DNA of 37,388 nt from Ignavibacteriales bacterium UBA6490 (GTDB taxonomy: Bacteria > Bacteroidota > Ignavibacteria > Ignavibacteriales > Ignavibacteriaceae): assembly GCA_002435365.1 (NCBI GenBank), contig DJMM01000020.1:9878-47265 (forward strand), written 5' to 3'. Under the pieces are notes generated by a model, which ran no database searches, was not told the DNA's origin, and worked only from the letters and a program-made list of their open reading frames with translations. Below, in pieces: positions 1 to 8,204 of this stretch (position 1 is the stretch's first letter; each line of letters begins with the position of its first letter). The position numbers and the translations under genes were made by a program.

Positions 1-26
1 CGTAGGTTCGAATCCTATCACCCCGA
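1..26 (+). tRNA. 3' end of a tRNA, possibly tRNA-Pro (partial)
   Basis: The window opens inside a tRNA. Bases 2-6 and 14-18 pair as a T stem (one G-U pair) around the 7-nt loop TTCGAAT. Bases 19-25 (CACCCCG) are the 3' acceptor strand and A26 is the discriminator. CCA is not encoded, because CAA follows. The implied 5' acceptor strand CGGGGTG fits many bacterial tRNA-Pro genes, but the anticodon is outside the window, so the isotype is only a guess. From 27 to 308 I see no gene, only AT-rich sequence with a 7-bp inverted repeat at 161-180 (AATATCC/GGATATT) that lacks a following T run. Confidence 0.85.
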
Positions 27-308
27 CAAAATCCACGCTTTTATACCTATCTCATAAACCTATATCCCTCTTGCAATGTGAGCTGGACTGAATATAATAG
101 AGATAAATATTAACAATTAACAATTTTATTGACATTTTATTCTTCTTTAACTAATTTTTTAATATCCCTTGGAGGATATTATTCTGTTGTTAGCATTAGG
201 TTATTATTCTTTCTCAGTGACATCAGCCAGGTTAAAGGAATAAGTTTTGGTTTTCTGATTCTTTAATAGCAAATTCTGAATTACCGATAATCATAAAGGA
301 TTGATTAT

Positions 309-1571
309 ATGAAGCCGAGCATTATTCTCTTTCTCTTCGCTGTTCTACTTTCCTTTACTGAACTTTACTCACAGACTGAAGCGACTATCCTCCACGATCT
401 CTTCTCATCATCTAATGATATAACTGAGACCTCAACCGATGCTATTTCACTTGCTGTTGATGCAGTTTGGGAAGCCAGCGGAATCACGGGAGTGGTTACA
501 ACTACCGGTACACTTACCCAGAATATATCAGGAGAATGGTCGTATTCTTCTTCGCCAAATGATAAATTAGTCCTTGTCTTCTACAACGGTACAGTTGTCT
601 CGTTTGTGTTTTATCAGATAAGTGGCTATACAAGCGGTACCGCTGAGGATTTTAAATTATCCCACTTGATGGATTTCAATACCTATATAGAGAATTATAT
701 GAATATGAGGGTATATAGCAATACCTACCCGCAGAATTATATAATTTACTGGCAGCGTACGATTACCGGCACCATGGTTTACGACAGCCAGGCAATGACT
801 TTAAATATTACCCATTCCGGAAGTTATGATCGGGAAATTTCAGGTTCCTGGGCAATGTTTGAATATACAGAGCAGGCTACTGGAACTACAAATACAAGCT
901 CTTTCAGTATAAGCGTTAACGAGGGTTACTGGAGAAAAATGATCCACGACAGCAACCAGGGAAGATTTATCATGAATACGGAGATAACAAACAACAGCTC
1001 CGGAAATTTCGGAGGTACAACTTATAAGTATCAGACTGCGAAAGTTTTTTGGGCTGCATATACCCAGTTCGAGGATTCAGCTAACATGAATATGTATAAC
1101 CAGGTTATCGATGCTTCCCAATGGCTGGTTCAGGGATCATTGTTGAAAAACGGCCAGACCTACGGTGTTCTTCAGTTTGATGGACCGGTAATAAATTACA
1201 CACCCGGACCTAATCTTATAGTTCATTTAAATAACGGCACAGATGTATTTCTTCACCCCCTTATATCGCTGCCTGCTACCGGTGTTGAAGATGAAAATCT
1301 GTCTGTTGATGAATATGAAATTATGCAGAATTATCCCAATCCGTTTAACTCCTCAACCGTTATCCGGTGGAATATGAAGTCCAGGAATAATGTCTCTATA
1401 AAAGTCTATAATCAGCTCGGTGAGTATGTCACCACAATTCTGGATGAGGAAAGACCCGGAGGCATGAATGAGATCAGGTTTGAAAGCAGGAACCTGGTTA
1501 GTGGAATTTATTTTTACAGGATCACGGCAGGCGATTTTACTACAGTCAGAAAAATGGTGCTGATAAAATAA
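309..1571 (+). CDS. Secreted beta-rich protein with T9SS type A C-terminal sorting domain
   Basis: This 420-residue protein starts with a signal peptide (about residues 1-22, ending LYSQ). It ends with a C-terminal domain from about residue 335 containing MQNYPNPFN, a GxYxxxxLD-like strand and a final FYRITAGDF...KMVLIK. That is the layout of type IX secretion sorting domains in the Bacteroidota/Ignavibacteria group, so the protein is predicted to cross the outer membrane and be anchored or released. The middle (about 25-325) is rich in Ser, Thr, Asn, Tyr and Gly with alternating hydrophobic residues, suggesting beta structure, and I do not recognise a family. The ATG follows AAAGGA (295-300) with 8-nt spacing. 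A lipoprotein-like gene and a secreted protease follow at short spacing, so the three may be co-transcribed. The sorting call is firm, the function unknown. Confidence 0.85.
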   Translation: MKPSIILFLFAVLLSFTELYSQTEATILHDLFSSSNDITETSTDAISLAVDAVWEASGITGVVTTTGTLTQNISGEWSYSSSPNDKLVLVFYNGTVVSFVFYQISGYTSGTAEDFKLSHLMDFNTYIENYMNMRVYSNTYPQNYIIYWQRTITGTMVYDSQAMTLNITHSGSYDREISGSWAMFEYTEQATGTTNTSSFSISVNEGYWRKMIHDSNQGRFIMNTEITNNSSGNFGGTTYKYQTAKVFWAAYTQFEDSANMNMYNQVIDASQWLVQGSLLKNGQTYGVLQFDGPVINYTPGPNLIVHLNNGTDVFLHPLISLPATGVEDENLSVDEYEIMQNYPNPFNSSTVIRWNMKSRNNVSIKVYNQLGEYVTTILDEERPGGMNEIRFESRNLVSGIYFYRITAGDFTTVRKMVLIK

Positions 1572-1616
1572 AATTTTACAGCGATTAATTTAAATTAACT
1601 TCAATAAGGTGTTTTT

Positions 1617-1991
1617 ATGAAAATAAAGGACAGCCCTGAGGGCCTTTTTATAAGGTATTTGTCAATATTAATGGTAACTTTATTTACAATGAGTATAATA
1701 AATTGTTCCGGCTCAAATGATTATTCGCCGGAGAAAATGGACACTGCACTTCAGCAGAAAATTACAAATCTGGAAAATACTGACCCTGATGCACCTGTTC
1801 AGTTTCTTGGGAAATGCAGCACTGCAGTAGATGCTGAAATGGAGGCAAAATTAAGGTCTACCGGAATAAGTGTTGAAAGCATAGTGAAAGATATATTTAC
1901 TGCAACGGGTACCGTTGAAGGTGTTAAAAAGGTATCTGCACTGGACTTTGTAGTTTCGCTGGAACTCGCAAGAAGATTAGAAATAAAATAA
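1617..1991 (+). CDS. Small lipoprotein-like protein resembling a subtilase propeptide / I9 inhibitor
   Basis: This 124-residue protein has a hydrophobic segment at about 13-28 followed by Cys30 (SIINC), an unusual but possible lipobox. Residues about 58-124 read like the inhibitor/propeptide domain of S8 proteases. A beta strand (VQFLGKC) and an amphipathic helix are followed by IFTATGTVEGVKKVSALDFV and then SLELAR. The equivalent stretch in the next gene's protease propeptide reads NIFTAEIPFASVRAIASSDE and then IVYIEPS. Known family behaviour: such domains act as folding chaperones and tight inhibitors of the cognate subtilase, and stand-alone I9-like inhibitors exist. Inference: this may be an inhibitor or chaperone for the protease encoded 24 nt downstream. 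The match was made by eye, so homology is plausible rather than shown. Alternative: an unrelated small lipoprotein. Confidence 0.7.
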   Translation: MKIKDSPEGLFIRYLSILMVTLFTMSIINCSGSNDYSPEKMDTALQQKITNLENTDPDAPVQFLGKCSTAVDAEMEAKLRSTGISVESIVKDIFTATGTVEGVKKVSALDFVVSLELARRLEIK

Positions 1992-2015
1992 AATAAAATT
2001 ATAGCTGGAGTTATT

Positions 2016-4793
2016 ATGAAAAACGTGATTACGATTATTATAGCGGTTATTGCTTTCTCTATAAATTCATTCTCTCAGATCAGCAGCAAGAACTTTCCCA
2101 ACCTCACCAGGGGAGGGACAGATAAGCTGATCGCAGCAGATATGCAGTCGGGCGATCAGGTAAGTTCTAAAATTAGTCCGCTGTTAAATCTTTTCCTGAA
2201 CAGAGTTGAAAAGAATAACGGAATGAATCTGCAACTGCTGGAGTCAGCATTTAAAGAGGTATTATTCTTTTCCAGGAATGAACTTGATCATCTGGTTGTC
2301 CCTGTTTTTATTAAAGCAAAAAACATTTCATCAGCTGAAAGCATTATCTCCTCTTACGGCGGCAAATACAATTATGTCTCCAGTAATATTTTTACTGCGG
2401 AAATTCCTTTTGCATCGGTTAGAGCTATTGCATCCTCCGATGAAATTGTTTATATCGAACCGAGTACAGTCTCTGAAATGAAGCTCGATGTAAGTATTGT
2501 CGAGACAAAAGTTGCCCAGATCCACAGCGGGAGCGGGATTCCGCGTCCCTATAAAGGTAGCGGGGTTGTAGTTGGAATTGTGGATTCGGGAATTGACTGG
2601 AAGCATCAGGATTTTAAAAACAGCGGCGGAAGCAGAATAAAATACCTTTGGGATATGTCCGGTCAGGGAAATCCGCCATCAGGATATTCCTATGGAACTG
2701 AGTATACTAAAACCCAGCTAGATGCAAACCAGTGTTATGAGGTTGATGGCGATGACGGCGGCGGTCATGGAACTCACGTTTCAGGAACAGCTGCAGGAAG
2801 CGGTGGAGCTATTTCTACTTATACCGGTATGGCTCCTGAATCTGATATAATATTTGTGAAAGGTTTCCGTGAAGGACCGGGCTTTGCAAGTACCGATGTG
2901 GTTGACGGCTGTAATTATATTTTTCAGAAAGCGGGACAGCTTGGAAAACCTGCGGCTATTAATTTAAGTCTGGGCGGTCATTATGGTGCGCATGACGGGA
3001 CTTCACTATATGAGCAAAGTTTGAGCGGACTTACCGGACCAGGTAAAATAATAGTTGCTGCTGCCGGAAATGAAGGCGGCGATCCTATCCACCTGAGCTA
3101 TACTAGCACCGGATCATCATTTAACGATGCTTTTGAAACATTTTTTGAACTGGAATCTCAGGCTTCGGTGGTTGTTGCAGATATGTGGTATTCCTCCGGA
3201 AATATTAATGTGGGTCTGGCTGCTTATGATACCAGCAGCTTACAATTAATTGGTTATTCTCCTGGTATTGCACCCGGACAAAAAATTGAAGACGCTGCTT
3301 TTCAGATTCAGGGATATACCTATGGTTATATTACCATCGATGCCACAGGTGTAAATAATCCAAATAACGGAGCCAATGAAGTGGTTGTGGTTATAGATAG
3401 TCATAATGGACAAATTGATATCCGTGGAGTATACTGGACTTTATTCACTTATGGATCGGGTACATTTGATGCCTGGACAATAGCCGGAGGTGTTTTTTCT
3501 ACCTTTAGTCAGAACTGGTATAAACCGGGTGATAATGCTAAAACAGTAGGTATACCTGGCACTTCAGCAAATGTTATCTGCGTTGGTTCCTATGTAACAA
3601 AAGATCACTGGATCGATATTGATGGAGTAACACGGTACCAGCCGGGAAATCCTGTGGTTGGTAAAAATTCCTACTTCAGTAGTCTTGGACCCAGCAGGGA
3701 TGGAAGACTAAAACCGGATATTTCGGCACCCGGTGAAGTAATTATCGCTGCCTATTCCAGCTTTTTAACCCAAACACCAAGGTATAATATAAACCAGGGA
3801 GGCAAGCATCAGAAAATGCAGGGTACCAGTATGGCTTCACCGCACGTTACGGGAGCAGTGGCACTTCTGCTTGAAAAAAATAGTACGCTGAATTATAGTC
3901 AAACAGTTGATATTCTTAAGAATACTGCTAAGAAAGATAGTTATACAGGGCAATCGCCGAATAATACATACGGATATGGAAAACTGGATGCTTATAACGC
4001 ATTTGTTAATACTCCCGGAGGCGGAGGAGGCGGTCAGATTGTAAACCTGATCTATGATGACGGAACACCAACCAGCGGATATTACTGGAATGGTGCGGGT
4101 CAAGGTTCTGCAAACAGGATGACCCCTACCTTGCCTAATGCTAAAGTAACCAAGATGGAAATCTATATTACAGGAGTAAATGCCGGAACTGCTACCTATA
4201 AACCAATAATTTTGGGTATCAGTGGTGGTCAGCCTTCCGGGGACCTTGCTACTTTACAATCCAAAACAGCAACAAGCTACCCGGGATGGGATCCTACCGA
4301 CCTGACTAATTACAATATTATGGTGAACGGCGACTTTTTTGTCGGTCTTCTCTATGATGGCACAAATAAACCAGGCTATGGTTATGATCAGGTTAATAAT
4401 GGCAGGGCCTGGGACTATACAGGTTCGGCATGGTCATCCTGGACTGAGACCTATTTTATGCGGGCAACTATTCAAACCCTTACTTCAGTTGCCGAGATGA
4501 GCAGTGAAATACCCGAAAATTTCAGCCTGTCCCAGAATTATCCGAATCCGTTTAATCCTTCATCTTCATTCAGAATTGAGCTTCCCCAGGAACAAAATGT
4601 TAAAATCATAATATATGATATCCAGGGAAGGAAAGTTACAGAGCTGGTGAACAATAATCTGAGAGCCGGCGTATATGAAATTACATGGAATGGTAAGAAT
4701 GATGACGGCATTTCAGTTGCCAGCGGTACATATATTTATACATTTTCGGCCGGAAATTTCTTCGAGACCAAAAAAATGATGCTGATTAAATAA
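2016..4793 (+). CDS. Secreted subtilisin-like (S8) serine protease with T9SS sorting domain
   Basis: This is a 925-residue precursor. It has a signal peptide (1-20), an I9-like propeptide (about 93-150) and an S8 catalytic domain (about 181-665). The catalytic residues are visible: Asp190 in GIVDSGID, His251 in GHGTHVSG and Ser605 in GTSMASPH, with oxyanion Asn352 in AAAGNEGG. About 150 residues of beta-rich sequence (roughly 365-500) separate the Asn and Ser motifs, an insertion seen in some large S8 proteases. A Gly-rich linker (668-673) leads to a beta domain, and the end is a T9SS C-terminal domain with SQNYPNPFNPSSSF, a FlgD-like WNGKNDDG segment and a final KKMMLIK. The enzyme should be exported and degrade extracellular protein. 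It is the last gene before a strong terminator and follows the possible inhibitor gene, with GGAG upstream of the ATG. Substrate preference cannot be read from the sequence. Confidence 0.95.
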   Translation: MKNVITIIIAVIAFSINSFSQISSKNFPNLTRGGTDKLIAADMQSGDQVSSKISPLLNLFLNRVEKNNGMNLQLLESAFKEVLFFSRNELDHLVVPVFIKAKNISSAESIISSYGGKYNYVSSNIFTAEIPFASVRAIASSDEIVYIEPSTVSEMKLDVSIVETKVAQIHSGSGIPRPYKGSGVVVGIVDSGIDWKHQDFKNSGGSRIKYLWDMSGQGNPPSGYSYGTEYTKTQLDANQCYEVDGDDGGGHGTHVSGTAAGSGGAISTYTGMAPESDIIFVKGFREGPGFASTDVVDGCNYIFQKAGQLGKPAAINLSLGGHYGAHDGTSLYEQSLSGLTGPGKIIVAAAGNEGGDPIHLSYTSTGSSFNDAFETFFELESQASVVVADMWYSSGNINVGLAAYDTSSLQLIGYSPGIAPGQKIEDAAFQIQGYTYGYITIDATGVNNPNNGANEVVVVIDSHNGQIDIRGVYWTLFTYGSGTFDAWTIAGGVFSTFSQNWYKPGDNAKTVGIPGTSANVICVGSYVTKDHWIDIDGVTRYQPGNPVVGKNSYFSSLGPSRDGRLKPDISAPGEVIIAAYSSFLTQTPRYNINQGGKHQKMQGTSMASPHVTGAVALLLEKNSTLNYSQTVDILKNTAKKDSYTGQSPNNTYGYGKLDAYNAFVNTPGGGGGGQIVNLIYDDGTPTSGYYWNGAGQGSANRMTPTLPNAKVTKMEIYITGVNAGTATYKPIILGISGGQPSGDLATLQSKTATSYPGWDPTDLTNYNIMVNGDFFVGLLYDGTNKPGYGYDQVNNGRAWDYTGSAWSSWTETYFMRATIQTLTSVAEMSSEIPENFSLSQNYPNPFNPSSSFRIELPQEQNVKIIIYDIQGRKVTELVNNNLRAGVYEITWNGKNDDGISVASGTYIYTFSAGNFFETKKMMLIK

Positions 4794-4811
4794 CATTAAA
4801 TCCACAGGAAG

Positions 4812-4832
4812 ACCGGTTCGAAACGGGCCGGT
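4812..4832 (+). terminator. GC-rich hairpin after the S8 protease gene
   Basis: ACCGGTTCG and CGGGCCGGT (two G-U pairs) form a 9-bp stem with an AAA loop 18 nt after the protease stop codon. Only a short T run follows, so alone it is a weak intrinsic terminator. It sits just before a stronger one. Confidence 0.45.
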
Positions 4833-4848
4833 TTCCCGATGAATTGAC

Positions 4849-4904
4849 AGGCTGCATTTAAATTAAAAGTATCATCTTTTATCTGAATGCAGCCTGAATT
4901 TTTT
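4849..4904 (+). terminator. Intrinsic terminator of the secretion cassette
   Basis: AGGCTGCATT (4849-4858) and AATGCAGCCT (4886-4895) form a perfect 10-bp stem. The 27-nt loop can fold further through AAAAG/CTTTT. The stem is followed by GAATTTTTT, giving a T run at 4899-4904. It most likely ends transcription from the protease gene. Confidence 0.7.
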
Positions 4905-4929
4905 GCTACCGGACTGTAGACCAATTGGT

Positions 4930-5039
4930 CACCTAACCCCGATCTAACCTGGTTCTAATCTGATTCTAACCTGATTCTGTTCTCATTTTTGTGAGAACAG
5001 AATGGGCTTAGGGACAGATCAGGAGGGATTAGGTTTAAG
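4930..5039. repeat. Phased 11-bp repeat array 1, with inverted arms and central hairpin
   Basis: The left arm (4930-4984) is five degenerate 11-bp units, for example GATCTAACCTG (4941-4951) and ATTCTAACCTG (4963-4973). The TAA core recurs at 4934, 4945, 4956 and 4967, exactly 11 nt apart. The right arm (about 4996-5039) continues in the same register in the opposite orientation (GGGCTTAGGG, GGATTAGG). At the centre ATTCTGTTCTCA (4974-4985) and its perfect complement (4992-5003) form a 12-bp hairpin with a 6-nt loop. The 12-bp palindrome GACCAATTGGTC (4919-4930) borders the array. Related arrays occur at 21071-21136 and 34167-34255. It has no coding potential and its function is unknown. Confidence 0.75.
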
Positions 5040-5108
5040 AGTATTTTCCCAATTCCGGCATAAAACTCCATTTTTGTGAAAATCATTGTAAAAACTTAAA
5101 AAAATTAA

Positions 5109-5135
5109 ACTGTTAGGGGGAAACAGTATTTTTTT
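5109..5135 (+). terminator. Hairpin plus T-run in the pyrR upstream region (terminator or attenuator)
   Basis: ACTGTT (5109-5114) and AACAGT (5122-5127) pair around the loop AGGGGGA, followed by A and seven T residues (5129-5135). The stem is only 6 bp and AT-rich, so strength is doubtful. It lies 149 nt before the pyrR start. It could be a second terminator for upstream transcription or, if the pyr promoter is further upstream, an attenuator. Confidence 0.4.
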
Positions 5136-5247
5136 AAACGGCACCTTTACTTTTCATGCATAATATTCTATTTTTCAGCAAATAACTTTAACCTTTAAAT
5201 CTGTTCGGGAAATGGATAAGGATGAAAATCATCATTAAAAACAGGAG

Positions 5248-5281
5248 CCTCTTCGGATACCTTTCCGGGAGGATTTTTTTT
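5248..5281 (+). promoter_or_regulatory. Leader hairpin covering the pyrR ribosome binding site
   Basis: CCTC (5248-5251) plus CGG (5254-5256) can pair with CCG (5265-5267) plus GAGG (5269-5272). The 3' strand of this hairpin is the only Shine-Dalgarno sequence of pyrR (GGGAGGA, 5267-5273, 10 nt before the ATG). Eight T residues follow (5274-5281), so the element could also work as an intrinsic terminator. The sequence TTTCCGGGAGGATT is one base short of the PyrR binding-loop core known from Gram-positive leaders (UCCNGNGAGG). PyrR-dependent translational repression through a loop overlapping the SD is known in mycobacteria. A similar control here is inference. Confidence 0.4.
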
Positions 5282-5283
5282 AT

Positions 5284-5832
5284 ATGAAAGTAAAAGCTAA
5301 ACTTGTCGATACCCCCGGCCTGCAGAGAATAATTACCCGTATGTCCCACGAAATTCTTGAAAGAAATAAAGGATCGAACAATATTGTGCTTATGGGGATG
5401 CGCACCCGTGGAGAATTTCTTGCAAACCGTATTCATTCAAAAATTAATGAGATCGAGGGCATCGAGCTGCCGCTGGGTGTTCTGGATGTTACGCTTTACA
5501 GGGATGACTTCAGAACCAGGATGAAGCAGCCGCAGGTTTCCGTTTCGAACATAACATTTGATGTTAACGGAAAGGATATCATCCTGATCGATGATGTTCT
5601 TTATACCGGCAGGACGGTTCGTTCCGCACTGGATGCACTTATGGATCTGGGACGCCCCCACACAATCCAGTTTTGTGTACTGGTAGACCGGGGACACCGC
5701 GAACTTCCTATCCGTGCAGATTATGTAGGTAAAAATATTCCAACCTCCATTGACGAAGAGGTTAAAGTAAAAATGGAAGAAATTGACGGCGAAGATGCCA
5801 TCTATCTTGTCGATGTAAAAGAAGAAAACTAA
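5284..5832 (+). CDS. pyrR: PyrR: pyr operon regulator / uracil phosphoribosyltransferase
   Basis: This 182-residue protein matches PyrR over its whole length. It has the N-terminal ITRMSHEILERNKG segment (about 17-30), LMGMRTRG (36-43), LYRDDF (71-76), the PRPP-binding loop LIDDVLYTGRT (101-111) and the C-terminal DRGHRELPIRADYVGKNIPT. In the family the protein senses UMP/UTP and binds pyr mRNA leaders, and many members also convert uracil plus PRPP to UMP. It is the first gene of a pyrR-pyrB-pyrC operon and lies 11 nt before pyrB. The ATG is supported by the family N-terminus. Its SD lies inside a predicted hairpin, so it may regulate its own operon. Length is normal and no key residue appears lost. 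Confidence 0.95.
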   Translation: MKVKAKLVDTPGLQRIITRMSHEILERNKGSNNIVLMGMRTRGEFLANRIHSKINEIEGIELPLGVLDVTLYRDDFRTRMKQPQVSVSNITFDVNGKDIILIDDVLYTGRTVRSALDALMDLGRPHTIQFCVLVDRGHRELPIRADYVGKNIPTSIDEEVKVKMEEIDGEDAIYLVDVKEEN

Positions 5833-5843
5833 AGGAGTCTAAA

Positions 5844-6764
5844 GTGCCTCTTTCCAGCAGACATTTGCTTGGTTTACAGGGAGTTCCCGGGGAAGATATT
5901 CAGCTTATTCTCGATACCGCAACCACATTCAGGGAAGTTCTTGAACGCCCTATTAAAAAAGTTCCTACTCTTCAGGGTAAAACCGTGGTTAACCTTTTTT
6001 TCGAAAGCTCCACCAGGACCAGGATATCGTTTGAACTTGCAGAAAAAAGATTGTCTGCAGATTCAATTAACTTTTCCGCTTCAGGGAGCAGTGTGAGCAA
6101 GGGTGAAACGCTTAAAGATACCATGCGTAACATCGAAGCGATGAAGGTTGATATGGTTGTTGTACGACACTCTGCCGCGGGTACTCCTTTGTTTTTAACT
6201 AAGGTATGCAACAGTAATATTATCAATGCAGGCGACGGGATACACGAGCATCCCACACAGGCGCTGCTCGATATGTATTCAATCAGGGAAAAGCTCGGTA
6301 AAATATCCGGCCTGAAGGTCTGTATCGTAGGAGATATATCGCATAGCCGTGTTGCATTGTCGAATATTTACGGACTGAAAACAATGGGAGCAAAGGTTTC
6401 CATCTGCGGTCCTTCCACAATGATCCCAAAATATATCGAAGAACTGGGCGTTGATGTTATTTATAATATCGATGAAGCAATCCAGGAAAATGATGTGCTG
6501 AACGTTTTGAGAATTCAGCTTGAAAGAAAAGCACGCGAATACTTTCCTTCAATCAGGGAATATGTAAAATATTTCGGCATTGACGATGAGAGACTGGAAA
6601 AAAACGGGAAAGATATTTTAATACTTCATCCCGGTCCCATAAACCGCGGTGTTGAACTTTCTGCTTCTGTTGCAGACGGCAGGAATCAGATTATTCTTAA
6701 CCAGGTAACTAACGGTGTAGCTGTAAGGATGGCTGTACTCTACCTGCTTGGTACTTCAAATTAA
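5844..6764 (+). CDS. pyrB: Aspartate carbamoyltransferase, catalytic chain
   Basis: This 306-residue enzyme condenses carbamoyl phosphate with aspartate to N-carbamoyl-L-aspartate, the committed step of pyrimidine synthesis. Diagnostic motifs are the carbamoyl-phosphate loop SSTRTRISF (55-63), SVSKGETL with Lys86 from the neighbouring subunit, HEHPTQALLD (134-143) and HPGPINRGVE near the C-terminus. The start is GTG at 5844, preceded by AAAGGAG (5831-5837) with good spacing. Homologues begin with a similar short segment before the first helix. It sits between pyrR and pyrC. No regulatory chain gene (pyrI) is visible, so the enzyme may be a simple trimer or associate with dihydroorotase as in Aquifex-type complexes. 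That last point is speculation. Confidence 0.97.
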   Translation: MPLSSRHLLGLQGVPGEDIQLILDTATTFREVLERPIKKVPTLQGKTVVNLFFESSTRTRISFELAEKRLSADSINFSASGSSVSKGETLKDTMRNIEAMKVDMVVVRHSAAGTPLFLTKVCNSNIINAGDGIHEHPTQALLDMYSIREKLGKISGLKVCIVGDISHSRVALSNIYGLKTMGAKVSICGPSTMIPKYIEELGVDVIYNIDEAIQENDVLNVLRIQLERKAREYFPSIREYVKYFGIDDERLEKNGKDILILHPGPINRGVELSASVADGRNQIILNQVTNGVAVRMAVLYLLGTSN

Positions 6765-6778
6765 AAAGGAATTTTCAG

Positions 6779-8065
6779 ATGAAAGTTATTCTTAAAAATG
6801 CGTTGATTGCTGATAACTCAGGGAAAATAAACACACAGGAATCTGATATAACCGTTATAGACGGAATTATTGATAATATCGGAAAGGCCGGGGAAAACGG
6901 TGATGCAAAAGTAATCGATCTTCGGGGGAAAATTGTTAGTCCCGGTTTTTTTGATATGCATGTCCATCTTCGCGAACCCGGCAGGGAAGATGAGGAAACA
7001 GTTATTACCGGCTGCAGGGCAGCAGCAGCAGGTGGATTTACGGGAATAGCCTGTATGCCAAATACTGAACCGGCCATTGATTCCGCGGAGGTGGTAAATT
7101 TTATAAAAGATAAAGCCAGGGGCGAACTTACTGATGTGTATCCAGTTGCAGCGGCAACACTGGGCAGAAAAGGTGAGGTTATCTCTCCCATGGCAGAATT
7201 AGCAGAAGCCGGAGTTAAAGGTTTTTCCGATGACGGTACTGCTATCAAAACAGCAAGCATATTAAAAAGAGTACTTGAATATTCTCTGATGTATGATCTT
7301 CCTGTAATTGAACATTGCGAGGATGAGTCGCTTGCGGGGGGGGCAATGAATGAAGGGGTAAATTCAACGATGCTGGGGCTGCCGCCTATTCCATCAATTG
7401 CGGAAGATATTATTGTTATGAGGGATATAATTACTGCAGAGTACACCCGCGGGAAACTTCACCTGGCACATATTTCCACTAAAAAAGCGGTTGAAATGAT
7501 AAGAGATGCTAAAAAAAGAGGAGTTAAAGTTACAGCAGAAGCAGCTCCCCATCATTTTACACTGTCAGACGAAGCTTTAAAGTCATATGATACAAACCTG
7601 AAAATGAATCCTCCACTGAGATCAAGGCAGGATGTTGAGGCTATATTAAAGGGATTAAAGGATGGAACCATCGATTGTATTGCAAGTGATCATGCACCCC
7701 ACTCCGTCGAAGAAAAAGAAGTTGAGTTTGAATATGCACCAAATGGTATAATCGGACTGGAAACTGAAATCGGTCTGGCTTTCTCAGAATTATATCATAA
7801 AAAAATACTCACAATTGAACAGATTATTGAAAAATTTGCAGTCAACCCCCGCAATATCCTGAATATTCCGGTACCGGTGGTTAAAAAAGGTGAAAAGGCT
7901 AATATGACTTTTCTTGATCCCGATGAAGTCTGGACTGTGGATATTTCATCACAGCTTAGTAAATCAAAGAATTCACCTTTTGACAGGAGGCTTCTTACAG
8001 GCAGGGCTTTAGGAGTAATAAATAACAGCAGGCTCTATTTCAAAAATGAATTTATAAATATATAG
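6779..8065 (+). CDS. pyrC: Dihydroorotase
   Basis: This 428-residue amidohydrolase cyclises N-carbamoyl-aspartate to dihydroorotate. The metal-binding motif DMHVHLREPG holds His61 and His63. Further motifs are CMPNTEPAID, VIEHCED, LAHISTKKAV, APHHF and the catalytic Asp304 in SDHAPHS. Length and motif order fit the long (about 430-residue) dihydroorotase class common outside Enterobacteria. The ATG follows AAGGA (6767-6771), 14 nt after the pyrB stop, so it belongs to the same operon. After the stop codon 139 nt separate it from a lipoprotein gene and I see no clear terminator there. The later pathway genes (carAB, pyrD, pyrE, pyrF) are not in the window. Confidence 0.96.
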   Translation: MKVILKNALIADNSGKINTQESDITVIDGIIDNIGKAGENGDAKVIDLRGKIVSPGFFDMHVHLREPGREDEETVITGCRAAAAGGFTGIACMPNTEPAIDSAEVVNFIKDKARGELTDVYPVAAATLGRKGEVISPMAELAEAGVKGFSDDGTAIKTASILKRVLEYSLMYDLPVIEHCEDESLAGGAMNEGVNSTMLGLPPIPSIAEDIIVMRDIITAEYTRGKLHLAHISTKKAVEMIRDAKKRGVKVTAEAAPHHFTLSDEALKSYDTNLKMNPPLRSRQDVEAILKGLKDGTIDCIASDHAPHSVEEKEVEFEYAPNGIIGLETEIGLAFSELYHKKILTIEQIIEKFAVNPRNILNIPVPVVKKGEKANMTFLDPDEVWTVDISSQLSKSKNSPFDRRLLTGRALGVINNSRLYFKNEFINI

Positions 8066-8204
8066 CTGTTTATTTTATTTCTCCTGTGTACTATTAATTA
8101 GACATCTATTGTCCGCACAACCTTCATTTTTTGCTCAAATTCAAACAGTTTTACTGGCATTTTCCTTGAATAGTAAGGGTAGACTTATTTATTCGAGGTA
8201 TAAA

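Noticed and set aside
161..180. Inverted repeat AATATCC/GGATATT after the tRNA as terminator
   Set aside because: The T run precedes rather than follows the stem on the + strand.
4930..5039. CTAACC/GGTTAG core resembling telomere repeats
   Set aside because: Units are 11 bp, degenerate and internal to a gene-dense chromosome segment; nothing suggests a chromosome end.
5267..5273. Exact PyrR binding-loop match in the pyrR leader
   Set aside because: The loop is one base shorter than the known core, so it is kept only as a resemblance.
8109..8204. Possible 32-residue N-terminal extension of the FN3 lipoprotein from an upstream TTG
   Set aside because: The lipoprotein signal peptide begins at ATG 8205 and would be buried by the extension.
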